This document shows positions 29,829 through 38,533 of a stretch of DNA of 64,000 nucleotides, piece after piece (within the stretch, counting starts at the first letter, position 1; the number at the start of each line of letters is the position of its first letter). Origin of the DNA: SAR116 cluster alpha proteobacterium HIMB100 (lineage in GTDB: Bacteria > Pseudomonadota > Alphaproteobacteria > Puniceispirillales > Puniceispirillaceae); contig AFXB01000010.1 in assembly GCA_000238815.2 (NCBI GenBank), positions 810,501 through 874,500 on the forward strand, given 5' to 3'. Under the pieces are notes generated by a model that was not told the DNA's origin, searched no databases, and saw only the letters and a list, made by a program, of their open reading frames with translations. The position numbers and the translations under genes are program-made.

Positions 29829-31245
29829 TTGTCTTTATCCACTGGTCGAGTTCAGAAATCAGCTGGTTTGCCAAAGCCTGTTTCGACTGATTAGGCCAGT
29901 CAATAATGTCTGCATCCTTGATCAGGCTGGCTTTATTCTGATCAGATCCAAATATACTATGATCCGGATCAGCTGCGATATGGTTGGCAATGATCCAGTC
30001 ACAGCCCTTACGGATACGTTTTTTTTGGGCATTGGCAATTAAATTATCCGTTTCGGCAGCAAATCCAATAACAAGGGACGGCCTGTTCTCTGCTGTGCTC
30101 AAGCTGGCCAGAATATCAGGATTTTCAGCCAAGCTGATATCTGGCGGGCCTTTGTCGTTTTTTTTCTGTTTATGTGTGGTCTCATTTTCCACATGCCAGT
30201 CTGCGACTGCGGCTGCACAAATGGCTATATCTGCGGGCAAATTGTCCTGACAGGCTGCATGCATCTGCCGGGCAGTCTCGACCTTGACCACTTTGACATT
30301 CTGCGGATCTGGCAAGCTGACAGGTCCGCTTATAAGAGTAACTCTTGCGCCATGCGCCGCACAGGCGGCAGCCAATGCATGCCCCTGTTTACCCGAAGAA
30401 CGATTAGCAATATAGCGCACCGGATCAATCGGCTCATGTGTTGGCCCGGATGTGATCAAAACATGCCGGCCAGCCAGACAGCCCTGACCCTCTTGGAAGA
30501 ATCGCTCTGCTGTTGCTGCGATCTCTACAGGCTCAGCCAACCGCCCTCGCCCCACCTCACCACAGGCAGTATCTCCGCTGACCGGCGAGACGACATGCAC
30601 GCCGCGGCTGACAAGGATATCCATATTGGCTTGCGTTGCCGGATGATGCCACATATTCGGATTCATGGCCGGCGCCAACATTATCGGCGCAGCGGTGGCC
30701 AGACATAAGGTTGAGGCTAGACAATCAGCCAGCCCGTGGCTGAGTTTGGCGATAAAATTGGCTGTTGCCGGGGCAACCAGAACAAGGTCTGTATCACGCG
30801 CCAGCCGGATATGACCCATTTCGGCTTCATCAGTCAGCGAAAATAACTCAGTGTAGACCTTCTCGCCGGTTAGTGCGGACAGGCTGAGCGGTGTAATAAA
30901 CTGCTGCGCAGACTCTGTCATTACGCCGCGCACCGCAAAGCCTCTGTCCATTAACCGGCGGGCCAGATCAAGCCCCTTATAAGCGGCGATGCCCCCGTTG
31001 ATGATCAGCAGAACCTGCCGTCTTGTCTCGGCATTCAGCGCAATCAGCTGCAGCCTGTCCTGATCAAACTGCCAGCCCTTCTGTTGCAAGGCGGCTTGGA
31101 TCAAAGCCATCTTTTCACGAGGGATTTCAGCACGCTTTACATAGTTTGACAATGCACTTGGTCCGACCCCTAACAAGGCCTGGACAGCCTCACGGCCACC
31201 TAATTTATGCAGAATCTGTTCGAAGGCCTGGGCAAAGTCAGACAT
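29803..31245 (-). CDS. coaBC: Bifunctional CoaBC with an N-terminal helix-turn-helix domain
   Basis: Phosphopantothenate-cysteine ligase / phosphopantothenoylcysteine decarboxylase, two steps of coenzyme A synthesis. CoaC part at about residues 76-255 has INGGIAAYK, the His in [15 protein letters not shown] and the Cys in [12 protein letters not shown]; CoaB part from about 265 has [20 protein letters not shown] and GFAAET. Unusually, residues 1-75 form an extra domain with a Cro/YdaS-like helix-turn-helix pattern ([20 protein letters not shown], then [13 protein letters not shown]). E. coli CoaBC starts directly at the CoaC domain. ATG at 31245 is preceded by GAGGTG; an upstream GTG at 31284 would run through the palindromes. 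480 residues. Confidence 0.95.
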   Translation of the reverse strand: MSDFAQAFEQILHKLGGREAVQALLGVGPSALSNYVKRAEIPREKMALIQAALQQKGWQFDQDRLQLIALNAETRRQVLLIINGGIAAYKGLDLARRLMDRGFAVRGVMTESAQQFITPLSLSALTGEKVYTELFSLTDEAEMGHIRLARDTDLVLVAPATANFIAKLSHGLADCLASTLCLATAAPIMLAPAMNPNMWHHPATQANMDILVSRGVHVVSPVSGDTACGEVGRGRLAEPVEIAATAERFFQEGQGCLAGRHVLITSGPTHEPIDPVRYIANRSSGKQGHALAAACAAHGARVTLISGPVSLPDPQNVKVVKVETARQMHAACQDNLPADIAICAAAVADWHVENETTHKQKKNDKGPPDISLAENPDILASLSTAENRPSLVIGFAAETDNLIANAQKKRIRKGCDWIIANHIAADPDHSIFGSDQNKASLIKDADIIDWPNQSKQALANQLISELDQWIKTNENLSEAK

Positions 31246-31260
31246 AGGCACCTCATTATT

Positions 31261-31287
31261 TTCACAAATTTGTGAATTATTCACAAA
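31261..31287. promoter_or_regulatory. Overlapping palindromes (putative operator) before HTH-coaBC
   Basis: Three copies of the half-site TTCACAAA: plus orientation at 31261-31268, inverted at 31269-31276 and plus again at 31280-31287. They form a 16-base perfect palindrome and a second palindrome with a 3-base centre. They lie 15-42 bases upstream of the coaBC ATG; a TATGAT -10-like hexamer (minus strand, 31294-31299) sits just beyond them, so a bound protein would block the start of transcription. Confidence 0.65.
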
Positions 31288-31294
31288 ATCAGAA

Positions 31295-32791
31295 TCATAC
31301 TAGCCCAAAATGACCATAAAACGCAATCGCGATCAGACCTGCAATGATAAGCCAGGGTAATTTGGACGACGCACGCGGCGGTTCTTCAGGGCGCTCCAGC
31401 CTGTCCAGCAAAGCAGGGAGTGCATGATAAAGTCTGGTCAGATCACGAGCCACCTGTTTTGCCTGAGCAATGAGGGTCACCTCAGATGTCATCCAATTTT
31501 CGGCCAATGGCCGGGCCAGATGCCACATATCGGCTTGCGGATTCAGGGTGCGCGCGACCCCTTCGGCCATCATCATTGTTTTTTGCAGCAGATTGAACTG
31601 AGGCTGAACAGAAATTTCAAAATGCGAGGATATCTGCAAGATTTGGCCTAATACTGTGCCCAGAGAAATATCTTCCAATGCCTTACCCATGACCGGGTCA
31701 ACCACACTGCGCAGGCTTTGTGCAAACAAGGGCAGAGGCACATGCTCAGACAGCATGCCAGCGTCATGATGCAGGCGGGCAACCAGGGCATAATCTCTTT
31801 CCAAAATGGCCATTAATAACCTGGCCAGGAACAACCGATCTGAAAAATCAAGCTGGCCCATAATACCGAAATCAATAGGAACTAACGTGCCATCTGCAGT
31901 GACAAAAATATTACCGGGATGCATGTCTGCATGAAAATAGCCGTCTCGGAAAACCTGATTGAAAAAGCTGGTCGCAGCGATCTCTGTGATATTTTCAATA
32001 TCATGCCCGGCAGCCTTCAGGGCGGCTACATCATCAATGCGCACACCATCTATCCATTCTGTGACCAGAACATAACTACTGGTACGTTCAAGGTCAATAA
32101 ACGGAATACGGATACCTGCATCTGCGGCCAGATTTTCGGCCAGCTTTCCCCCTGCTGCTGCCTCCATCCGCAAATCAAGTTCAATTTTTGAGATAGATTC
32201 AAACTGGTCAACTGCAGTCACCAGCCGCAGACGGCGCAAAGCAGGCGCAACAGTCTCAGCCAGTCGGGCCATAGTTTTGAAGAACAGAATATCGCGCCGC
32301 ATCTGTTTATGAATACCTGGCCGCAGGATTTTCACAGCCACCAGCTGGCCATCAGGTCGTCTGGCTTTATGAACTTGTGCGATAGAGGCTGCAGCCACCG
32401 GAACATCATCAAAATCGCTGAACAGCTCATCAACCGATTTGCCAGAACTGTCTTCGATAATTTTGCGGGCTTTCTGGCCATCAAAAGCGGGTAATTTGTC
32501 CTGTAATTGGACCAGCCCGCCCGCCAGCTCCGGGCCAATCAGGTCAGCCCGTGTGGCTAAGGCCTGACCAAATTTGATAAATCCTGGCCCTAACGCCTGA
32601 AGCGCTTCACATAAGGCTTGTCCGGCATCTGTGCGGGCGCTGCGCGAGACAATCAGAAAATTCAGCAGCCTCAGCAACTGCGCTAACCATCCAGGCCAAA
32701 GGTCAAGCTTTGCCAAATGCCCGAGGATTCCGGCTCTGCCAAGAATAAACCCCATCCGCGGGAGCCGCCAGAGCACCAACAAAACAGCCAT
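31295..32791 (-). CDS. ubiB: UbiB/ABC1 atypical kinase, ubiquinone biosynthesis
   Basis: Membrane-associated protein kinase-like ATPase required for coenzyme Q synthesis. KxGQ-type motif in FIKFGQALATR near residue 72, Ala-rich loop in VAAASIAQVHKA, VAVKILRPG, and catalytic-loop HADMHPGNIFV with IDFGIMGQL near 290-310. C-terminal hydrophobic segment (about 475-495) is the membrane anchor. 498 residues. Start codon overlaps the ubiE stop by one base. Confidence 0.95.
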   Translation of the reverse strand: MAVLLVLWRLPRMGFILGRAGILGHLAKLDLWPGWLAQLLRLLNFLIVSRSARTDAGQALCEALQALGPGFIKFGQALATRADLIGPELAGGLVQLQDKLPAFDGQKARKIIEDSSGKSVDELFSDFDDVPVAAASIAQVHKARRPDGQLVAVKILRPGIHKQMRRDILFFKTMARLAETVAPALRRLRLVTAVDQFESISKIELDLRMEAAAGGKLAENLAADAGIRIPFIDLERTSSYVLVTEWIDGVRIDDVAALKAAGHDIENITEIAATSFFNQVFRDGYFHADMHPGNIFVTADGTLVPIDFGIMGQLDFSDRLFLARLLMAILERDYALVARLHHDAGMLSEHVPLPLFAQSLRSVVDPVMGKALEDISLGTVLGQILQISSHFEISVQPQFNLLQKTMMMAEGVARTLNPQADMWHLARPLAENWMTSEVTLIAQAKQVARDLTRLYHALPALLDRLERPEEPPRASSKLPWLIIAGLIAIAFYGHFGLV

Positions 32792-33552
32792 TAATCAAGC
32801 TTCCAGCCAGAATGTATCGATGCAATACCACCAGACAAATTACGGTACCGGACCTGTGCAAAGCCAGTATCAGACATCATCTGCGCCAGTTCCTGTTGGG
32901 CCGGAAATTGTCTGATGGATTCAGCCAGATAGCGGTAGGCGGCCTCATCACGTGCCACGATCCGGCCAATTTGCGGCAATGCTTTGAATGACCAAAAATC
33001 ATATAGCTTTGCCAAAGCCTCGTTCTGAACAGCCGAAAATTCCAGACAGCAGAACCGGCCGCCAGGTTTTAATATCCTCAAGGCTTCGCTCAGGGCTTTA
33101 TCGCGATTGGTCACATTACGTAAGCCGAATGAAATGGTGACCCGGTCAGCTGACGCTGTTTGCAATGGAATTTCTTCTGCACTTGCAACGGTCCAGTCAA
33201 GCTTGTCGGCATACTGGTTGAGGTCACGTCGTTTTTGTCCGGCGCGAATCATGTCAGCATTGATATCCACGATATGAACCGCACTGCCACCGCGTTTCAG
33301 AAATCTCAGCGCGATATCCCCTGTACCCCCTGCCAGATCAACCAGCTTTTGTCCTGCTGAAGGGGCCATCCAGTCCATTAGCGCATCTTTCCACAATCTG
33401 TGAATTCCGCCGCTCATCAAATCATTCATGATGTCATATGACGGGGCAACAGATGAGAACACATCTGCAACGCGGGACTGTTTTTCTGATACAGGGACAG
33501 TTTCAAAACCAAAATCAGTCCATTCGGTTTCTGTTTCGCTTGTCATGGCCAT
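32791..33552 (-). CDS. ubiE: Ubiquinone/menaquinone C-methyltransferase
   Basis: SAM-dependent C-methylation of the quinone ring. SAM motif I VDLAGGTGDIALRFL near residue 70, motif II SADRVTISFGLRNVTNRDKAL and motif III LKPGGRFCCLEFS. 253 residues from ATG at 33552; an ATG two codons later is the alternative. Divergent from mutM, and first gene of ubiE-ubiB-(HTH)coaBC-dut-moeB/thiF on the minus strand. Confidence 0.96.
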   Translation of the reverse strand: MAMTSETETEWTDFGFETVPVSEKQSRVADVFSSVAPSYDIMNDLMSGGIHRLWKDALMDWMAPSAGQKLVDLAGGTGDIALRFLKRGGSAVHIVDINADMIRAGQKRRDLNQYADKLDWTVASAEEIPLQTASADRVTISFGLRNVTNRDKALSEALRILKPGGRFCCLEFSAVQNEALAKLYDFWSFKALPQIGRIVARDEAAYRYLAESIRQFPAQQELAQMMSDTGFAQVRYRNLSGGIASIHSGWKLD

Positions 33553-33613
33553 TCTCTGCGGTTTATCTGTTGGGTAACGGGCAGGCCCTTGCGGCTGTCT
33601 TGATTGTATGCAA

Positions 33614-33642
33614 TTGGCTCACAATATTACTCTTTATATAAT
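33614..33642 (+). promoter_or_regulatory. Candidate sigma-70 promoter for mutM
   Basis: TTGGCT (33614-33619), 17-base spacer, TATAAT (33637-33642), 29 bases before the GTG start of mutM, in the 120-base divergent gap with ubiE. The -10 box is perfect. Confidence 0.65.
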
Positions 33643-33671
33643 ACAGCCACGGCAAAAGGGAAATCTGAAGC

Positions 33672-34493
33672 GTGCCGGAATTACCAGAAGTCGAAACCGT
33701 ACGCACAGCCCTAGAGCCTGTGGTCGCAGGACAGCGTATTAAAACGGTAAGATTGACCAGAGGAGATTTGCGCTGGCCGTTACCTGACGGACTTGAAAAG
33801 CGCCTGACTGGCCGACTTTGCTCTGTCCCGCATCGGCGCAGCAAATATATTCTGGTCGAACTTGATCAGGGCGAAACCTTGTTGATTCATCTGGGGATGT
33901 CAGGGGCGATCCGCCTGTATAATCACAAACCTAATTTTGCCAAACATGATCATTTTTCGGTGGAGATGGAAACAGGGGCATGGTTTGTGTTTTCAGATCC
34001 GCGCCGCTTTGGGCATCTGGACTTATTCGCAACTGCTGCTGAAACCACACATCCTCTGCTGGCCGGACTTGGAATTGAACCGCTTTCTGCTGTTTTTTCT
34101 GCTGCACGGTTAACGGCATTGATGGCGGGCCGTAAGACCAGCATCAAATCGGCTCTTTTGGATCAAAGGCTGATTGCGGGTCTGGGCAATATTTATGTCA
34201 GTGAAGCATTGTTTCGGGCAGGGATATCGCCGCGCCGCAAAGCTGGCAGCATTGCAGGATCACGTGCAGAACGGCTGGCTGCGTCAATTAAAGACGTGTT
34301 GGCTGAAGCGATAGAGGCCGGCGGCACAAGCTTGCGTGATCATGTCCAGCCCGGAGGTGAGATTGGCTATTTTGTTCAGAACCTTCGCGTATACGGGCAG
34401 ACAGGCAAGCCTTGTGTTCAGTGCACACAAACGATAAAACAGACTGTCCAATCTGGACGGTCCAGCTTTTATTGTCCGTCCTGTCAGCGTTGA
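33672..34493 (+). CDS. mutM: Formamidopyrimidine-DNA glycosylase (Fpg/MutM)
   Basis: Base-excision repair of oxidised purines such as 8-oxoguanine. GTG start gives the invariant MPELPEVE with the catalytic Pro2 and Glu3 after Met removal; Lys in RSKYILVEL; H2TH region GLGNIYVSEALFRAGI; and C-terminal zinc finger CVQC...CPSC. 273 residues. Divergent from ubiE, as in most alphaproteobacteria. Confidence 0.97.
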   Translation: MPELPEVETVRTALEPVVAGQRIKTVRLTRGDLRWPLPDGLEKRLTGRLCSVPHRRSKYILVELDQGETLLIHLGMSGAIRLYNHKPNFAKHDHFSVEMETGAWFVFSDPRRFGHLDLFATAAETTHPLLAGLGIEPLSAVFSAARLTALMAGRKTSIKSALLDQRLIAGLGNIYVSEALFRAGISPRRKAGSIAGSRAERLAASIKDVLAEAIEAGGTSLRDHVQPGGEIGYFVQNLRVYGQTGKPCVQCTQTIKQTVQSGRSSFYCPSCQR

Positions 34494-34507
34494 GCATAGG
34501 TAGTCAT

Positions 34508-34924
34508 ATGTCTTCTTTACTTTTACCGAACTCACCGGGCCGTTTTCGGCTCCTATATCTGACTTCTGTCCTCGTCTCAGTATTCATATTGCTGGCAGGC
34601 ACGACCCAGACGCTGGCAGAAAAGACAGGCTGGTTCAGCGATATTCCTGTAATTGATGGCATGAACGTCAATGCTGAGTTAAGCTTTGCGTTTGATTCGC
34701 CTTCTGGCCGCATTCTGATTCTGTTTTTAGAGACTGAGGCTGCTGATGACACTATCGCCTCAGCGTACAAAAGGACACTTACAGCTTTTGGCTGGGTTGA
34801 ACAGGCCGGGCGGTTTATGAAACAGGATGAACAGCTGCTGCTGGAGAAGATAAATGTCCAGAACAAGATGGTTTGGCGACTGACGCTTTTGCCTGCCACA
34901 GCAAATCAGCTTGAAATTCGCTGA
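34508..34924 (+). CDS. Hypothetical exported protein
   Basis: Not recognised. 138 residues; a hydrophobic segment at about residues 14-36 followed by AEKTG looks like a signal peptide. The mature part has SFAFDSPSGRILILFLETEA and LTAFGWVEQAGRFMKQDEQ, reminiscent of small periplasmic proteins that pass through alternating beta and helix, but no named motif. ATG at 34508 is chosen because it starts directly before the signal peptide; the frame is open further upstream in mutM. It is 14 bases after mutM, so probably cotranscribed with it. Confidence 0.7.
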   Translation: MSSLLLPNSPGRFRLLYLTSVLVSVFILLAGTTQTLAEKTGWFSDIPVIDGMNVNAELSFAFDSPSGRILILFLETEAADDTIASAYKRTLTAFGWVEQAGRFMKQDEQLLLEKINVQNKMVWRLTLLPATANQLEIR

Positions 34925-34940
34925 AATCAAGCAAATAAGC

Positions 34941-34970
34941 TTGACGAGATACCTTATTCCGGCGTATAAG
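34941..34970 (+). promoter_or_regulatory. Candidate sigma-70 promoter for rpsT
   Basis: TTGACG (34941-34946), 18-base spacer, TATAAG (34965-34970), 40 bases before the rpsT ATG. Near-consensus -35 box. Confidence 0.6.
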
Positions 34971-35010
34971 CCCGGGTCTGAGATTAATTAACGAAGAAAA
35001 GAGCATTTTT

Positions 35011-35277
35011 ATGGCAAACCATAAATCAGCTAAAAAGCGGATCCGCCGCAACGCGAATCGGGCAGAAATCAATAAAAGCCGTATCAGCCGTATCCGTACA
35101 TTCGTGAAACGGGTTGAAGCAGCGATCGCCTCAGGCGATAAGGATACAGCACAAGCTGCTCTGAAAGACGCTCAGCCAGAATTGATGCGTGGTGTCTCAA
35201 GAGGCGTTCTGCATAAAAACACCGCTTCGCGCAAGATGTCGCGGCTGTCAGCACGGGTGAAAGCGGTTGGCGCTTAA
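35011..35277 (+). CDS. rpsT: 30S ribosomal protein S20
   Basis: Primary 16S rRNA-binding protein. 88 residues, strongly basic, standard start [20 protein letters not shown] and C-terminal [15 protein letters not shown]. Own promoter upstream and a strong terminator downstream suggest a single-gene unit. Its place just before dnaA is typical of alphaproteobacteria. Confidence 0.98.
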   Translation: MANHKSAKKRIRRNANRAEINKSRISRIRTFVKRVEAAIASGDKDTAQAALKDAQPELMRGVSRGVLHKNTASRKMSRLSARVKAVGA

Positions 35278-35749
35278 TCCCCCTCCGCAGAACGAGATAA
35301 ACCGTTCATGACAAAAGGCGCACATGGATGCGCCTTTTTTTGTGGGTGAAGGGTTGGCGGGCTGGATCAAGGCATCACCAATTAGCCCGCATTCTTTATC
35401 GCCTACTTTGATTCGCATCTGTTAAGTTCTTTTTTTAATGGAAAAAATGAAATTCTAGCTGCTGCCTGCACCAAATTTAAGCCTATTTTTGTCAAGCTAA
35501 AAAACAGTCAATTTTGAAAATATATTTATGTGAATCAGCCTCTCGATCGCTTGCATATCATCCATGATTAAGGGTACCTTCGTCGCTAGGGATTGTGGAC
35601 AGAGCGCGGCACCAGTCCGAAGAACCTACCTTCGGCGATCGTGTTCTTCCGGGAAATAAAGAAAAATAACCACCCAGCCTGTCTGCTGTGGCCATCCGGG
35701 AACATAATAAATAATGACCGACCTTGATGCGAAGAACCAGGAAATGGCG
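35278..35749. other. Non-coding interval between rpsT and dnaA
   Basis: About 470 bases. Contents: the rpsT terminator (35313-35341); a second GCGGGCT/AGCCCGC inverted repeat (35357-35363 with 35384-35390); an AT-rich stretch at roughly 35401-35530; and near the end one DnaA-box-like site, CTGTCCACA read on the minus strand at about 35594-35602 (7 of 9 matches to TTATCCACA). It surely holds the dnaA promoter; one weak box is too little to call oriC. Confidence 0.6.
35313..35341 (+). terminator. Rho-independent terminator after rpsT
   Basis: AAAAGGCGCA (35313-35322), loop CATGGA, TGCGCCTTTT (35329-35338) and further T's to 35341. Confidence 0.85.
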
Positions 35750-37222
35750 ATGAAAGGGACGATACGGCGTCAGCCATTCGCTGGTGCTACGGGGGATCAG
35801 CCTTCCGAATCACCGTTGGCTGAGCGTCACGATGGTCCTGATAAGGCGAGTCTTCATATGGGCTGGCAACGCATCTCACATAAATTAAAAGGCGATCTGG
35901 GTGAGGCCAAATGGAAGGCCTGGATTAAACCCCTTACCTGTGAAGCGATCGATGACAGCTTGCTGATTTTGCGTGCTGACACGTCGTTTTTGCGGGATCG
36001 TGTATTATCAAATTATGCTGAAAAGCTGAGATTATTGGCGAAAAGCGAATTTGACGGCGTCCAGGCTGTTGATGTGGTGTTGCATGGTGCGGAGCGTGCA
36101 AGCCCGCTTGCTTCTCAATCTGCTCCTGCTGGTGATTATCCGCCGCGGATGACATCTGCGATGGGTAAAACAGAGGCCACACCACACCTTGCTGGACCAG
36201 TTGAAGGGCTGGACAGCCGGTTGACCTTCGACAATTTCATTGTTGGCAAGCCGAACCAACTTGCCTTTGCAATTGCCAAGCGTGTTGCCGAAAGTGCAGA
36301 AGCGACCTACAACCCGCTGTTTTTATATGGCGGCGTTGGTTTGGGTAAAACGCATCTGATGCATGCAATTGCATGGGAAATTAATCATCGCCAGCCACAC
36401 CGAAAGGTGATGTATTTGTCTGCTGAAAAATTCATGTATCGGTTTATCAGGGCGCTGCGCTACCGTGATATGATGTCCTTCAAAGAACAATTCCGGTCTG
36501 TTGATGTGCTGATGATTGATGATGTGCAGTTCATTTCTGGCAAGGATTCAACACAAGAAGAATTTTTTCACACCTTTAACGCACTTGTTGAAGATGGCCG
36601 GCAGGTTGTTTTGTCCGCTGATAAGTCGCCGACCGATCTGTCCGGTATGGAAGAACGTCTGCGCTCACGTCTTGGATGGGGCATGGTCGCTGATATTCAT
36701 CCGGCTGACTATGAATTACGTTTGGGTATTTTGCAGGCACGCCGCGATAAATCAGGCGTTGATGTATCTGATAAGGTGCTTGATTTCCTGGCACGTAAAA
36801 TCACCTCTAACATCCGGGAAATTGAAGGCGCATTTAACCGGATTGTTGCACATGCAACCTTGGTTGGGCGTGAAATTACCGTAGAAACATCACGAGAATT
36901 ACTGGCTGACTTGTTGCGTGCCAGCAGCAGGCGCATCACTGTTGATGATATCCAGAAACAGGTTGCCAGCCATTTTCATATCCGCGTGGCTGATATGTTC
37001 TCAGCAAGGCGGTCACGCCAGATTGCCCGCCCGCGCCAGATCGCTATGTATCTGGCGAAAAACTTAACGTCTCTGTCTTACCCTGAAATTGGCAGACGTT
37101 TTGGAAACCGTGATCATACGACCATTATGCATGCTGTGCGTAAGGTTGAAGAGCTGATGGTTACAGATACTGAGCTGGCTAATGATGTGAATCTGCTGAA
37201 ATCAGTTCTTTCTGATCATTAA
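35750..37222 (+). CDS. dnaA: Chromosomal replication initiator DnaA
   Basis: AAA+ ATPase that opens the origin. Domain I (about residues 38-115, WQRISHKLKGDLGEAKWKAW), a linker, AAA+ domain with Walker A YGGVGLGKTHLMHA and Walker B LMIDDVQF, and domain IV with the DnaA signature GNRDHTTIMHAVRKVEEL at the C-terminus. The ATG at 35750 has AGGAA seven bases upstream; other in-frame ATGs are at 35714 and 35744 (no good ribosome site) and 35858 (AAGGCGAG upstream, would start just before domain I). 490 residues from 35750. Confidence 0.96.
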   Translation: MKGTIRRQPFAGATGDQPSESPLAERHDGPDKASLHMGWQRISHKLKGDLGEAKWKAWIKPLTCEAIDDSLLILRADTSFLRDRVLSNYAEKLRLLAKSEFDGVQAVDVVLHGAERASPLASQSAPAGDYPPRMTSAMGKTEATPHLAGPVEGLDSRLTFDNFIVGKPNQLAFAIAKRVAESAEATYNPLFLYGGVGLGKTHLMHAIAWEINHRQPHRKVMYLSAEKFMYRFIRALRYRDMMSFKEQFRSVDVLMIDDVQFISGKDSTQEEFFHTFNALVEDGRQVVLSADKSPTDLSGMEERLRSRLGWGMVADIHPADYELRLGILQARRDKSGVDVSDKVLDFLARKITSNIREIEGAFNRIVAHATLVGREITVETSRELLADLLRASSRRITVDDIQKQVASHFHIRVADMFSARRSRQIARPRQIAMYLAKNLTSLSYPEIGRRFGNRDHTTIMHAVRKVEELMVTDTELANDVNLLKSVLSDH

Positions 37223-37274
37223 AACACCAGCCGAACCTGTAAATGCCCGTTCGGTCTGCCCCGTGATCAAAGCG

Positions 37275-37302
37275 GGTGTGATTAACCTATATGGTGTGAT
37301 TA
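37275..37302 (+). repeat. Direct repeat GGTGTGATTA x2 upstream of dnaN
   Basis: Copies at 37275-37284 and 37293-37302, 18 bases apart, in the 157-base gap between dnaA and dnaN. Could be a binding site for a replication or transcription regulator; unexplained. Confidence 0.45.
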
Positions 37303-37379
37303 TTTTCATTTGTACTGCTATATTTTGTGTGTCAAAATAGGGTAATTGAACTTGATCATCAAAAATCAGAGATAAGCCG

Positions 37380-38483
37380 ATGAGATTCGCAATAGATAGG
37401 CTGAGTTTGCTTCGCCCTCTTGGGCATGTCAGTTCCGTAGTTGAGCGGCGCAACACCATCCCCATTCTGGCCAATATTGTTATTCGGGCAGAGGCAGGTC
37501 AATTGACCTTGACGGCAACGGATATGGAGATGGATATCGCTGAGCAGGTCAGCTGTTCAGTGGCACAGGATGGTGCATGTACGGTCCCGGCACATCTGTT
37601 GAACGATATTGTGAAAAAATTGCCTGATGGGGCTGAGGTGACAATTACGGTTGCTGATGGCACAGCTTCTGTGCAGGCTGGCCGGTCAAATTTCACCCTG
37701 CCTACTTTGCCTGTTGAAGATTTTCCTGCATTTAATGCCAGTGATTTACCGATTGAATTTTCGATCACAACCGCTGATATGCGGCATCAGATTGACACCA
37801 CCCGATTTGCGATTTCAACAGAAGAAACCCGATATTATCTCAACGGTATTTATTTTCACAAAAGCGATTCTGGTGCGTTGGCAGCAGTGGCCACAGATGG
37901 TCACAGGCTGGCCCTTGCGCAGATGAGCATGCCGCAAGGTGCGCAAGATTTGCCCAATATCATCCTGCCGCGCAAAGCTGTTGGCGAGCTGCGGAAATTG
38001 CTGGATGATGAGGAAGGCGAGGTGAATGTCCGGCTGTCCGAAACCCGTGCTGAATTCTCTTTTGGCCAGGTGCGCCTGACCTCAAAGCTAATCGACGGGT
38101 CTTTCCCGGATTACACCCGGGTGATCCCCCGTGGTAATGATAAGGTGCTGAGTGTTGATCGTGGCTTGTTTTCGGCAGCGGTTGACCGGGTATCCACGAT
38201 TTCTTCTGAAAAATCACGTTCAGTTAAGCTGAGCCTGTCTGAAAATCTGCTGACATTATCGGCAAGTACGCCTGAAGCATCAAGTGCGGTTGAAGAGCTG
38301 GAAGTCAGCTATTCTGGTGAGGGGCTGGATATTGGCTTTAACGCCCGTTATCTGTTGGAAATTGCTCAGCAGATTGAAGGTGATGTCATGCAGATGGCGT
38401 TGTCTGATCCTGGCTCGCCAAGCCTGATTTCAACACCTGGTGATGAGGATAATTTATTTGTGCTTATGCCGATGCGGGTTTGA
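37380..38483 (+). CDS. dnaN: DNA polymerase III beta subunit (sliding clamp)
   Basis: Ring-shaped processivity factor for replication. 367 residues in three clamp domains; pieces such as VVERRNTIPILANIVI at the N-terminus, AVATDGHRLALAQ in the middle and DNLFVLMPMRV at the C-terminus are characteristic. Follows dnaA after 157 bases and precedes recF. Confidence 0.97.
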   Translation: MRFAIDRLSLLRPLGHVSSVVERRNTIPILANIVIRAEAGQLTLTATDMEMDIAEQVSCSVAQDGACTVPAHLLNDIVKKLPDGAEVTITVADGTASVQAGRSNFTLPTLPVEDFPAFNASDLPIEFSITTADMRHQIDTTRFAISTEETRYYLNGIYFHKSDSGALAAVATDGHRLALAQMSMPQGAQDLPNIILPRKAVGELRKLLDDEEGEVNVRLSETRAEFSFGQVRLTSKLIDGSFPDYTRVIPRGNDKVLSVDRGLFSAAVDRVSTISSEKSRSVKLSLSENLLTLSASTPEASSAVEELEVSYSGEGLDIGFNARYLLEIAQQIEGDVMQMALSDPGSPSLISTPGDEDNLFVLMPMRV

Positions 38484-38533
38484 CGGACTGTGCATGTGGC
38501 AAAGACAGGTGAACAGACAAGGGTAGAGACCAT

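Noticed and set aside
35357-35390. Second terminator after rpsT (GCGGGCT / AGCCCGC)
   Set aside because: Loop of 20 bases and a weak T-run; noted only within the intergenic description.
35594-35602. DnaA box cluster marking oriC
   Set aside because: Only one box with 7 of 9 matches was found; no cluster.
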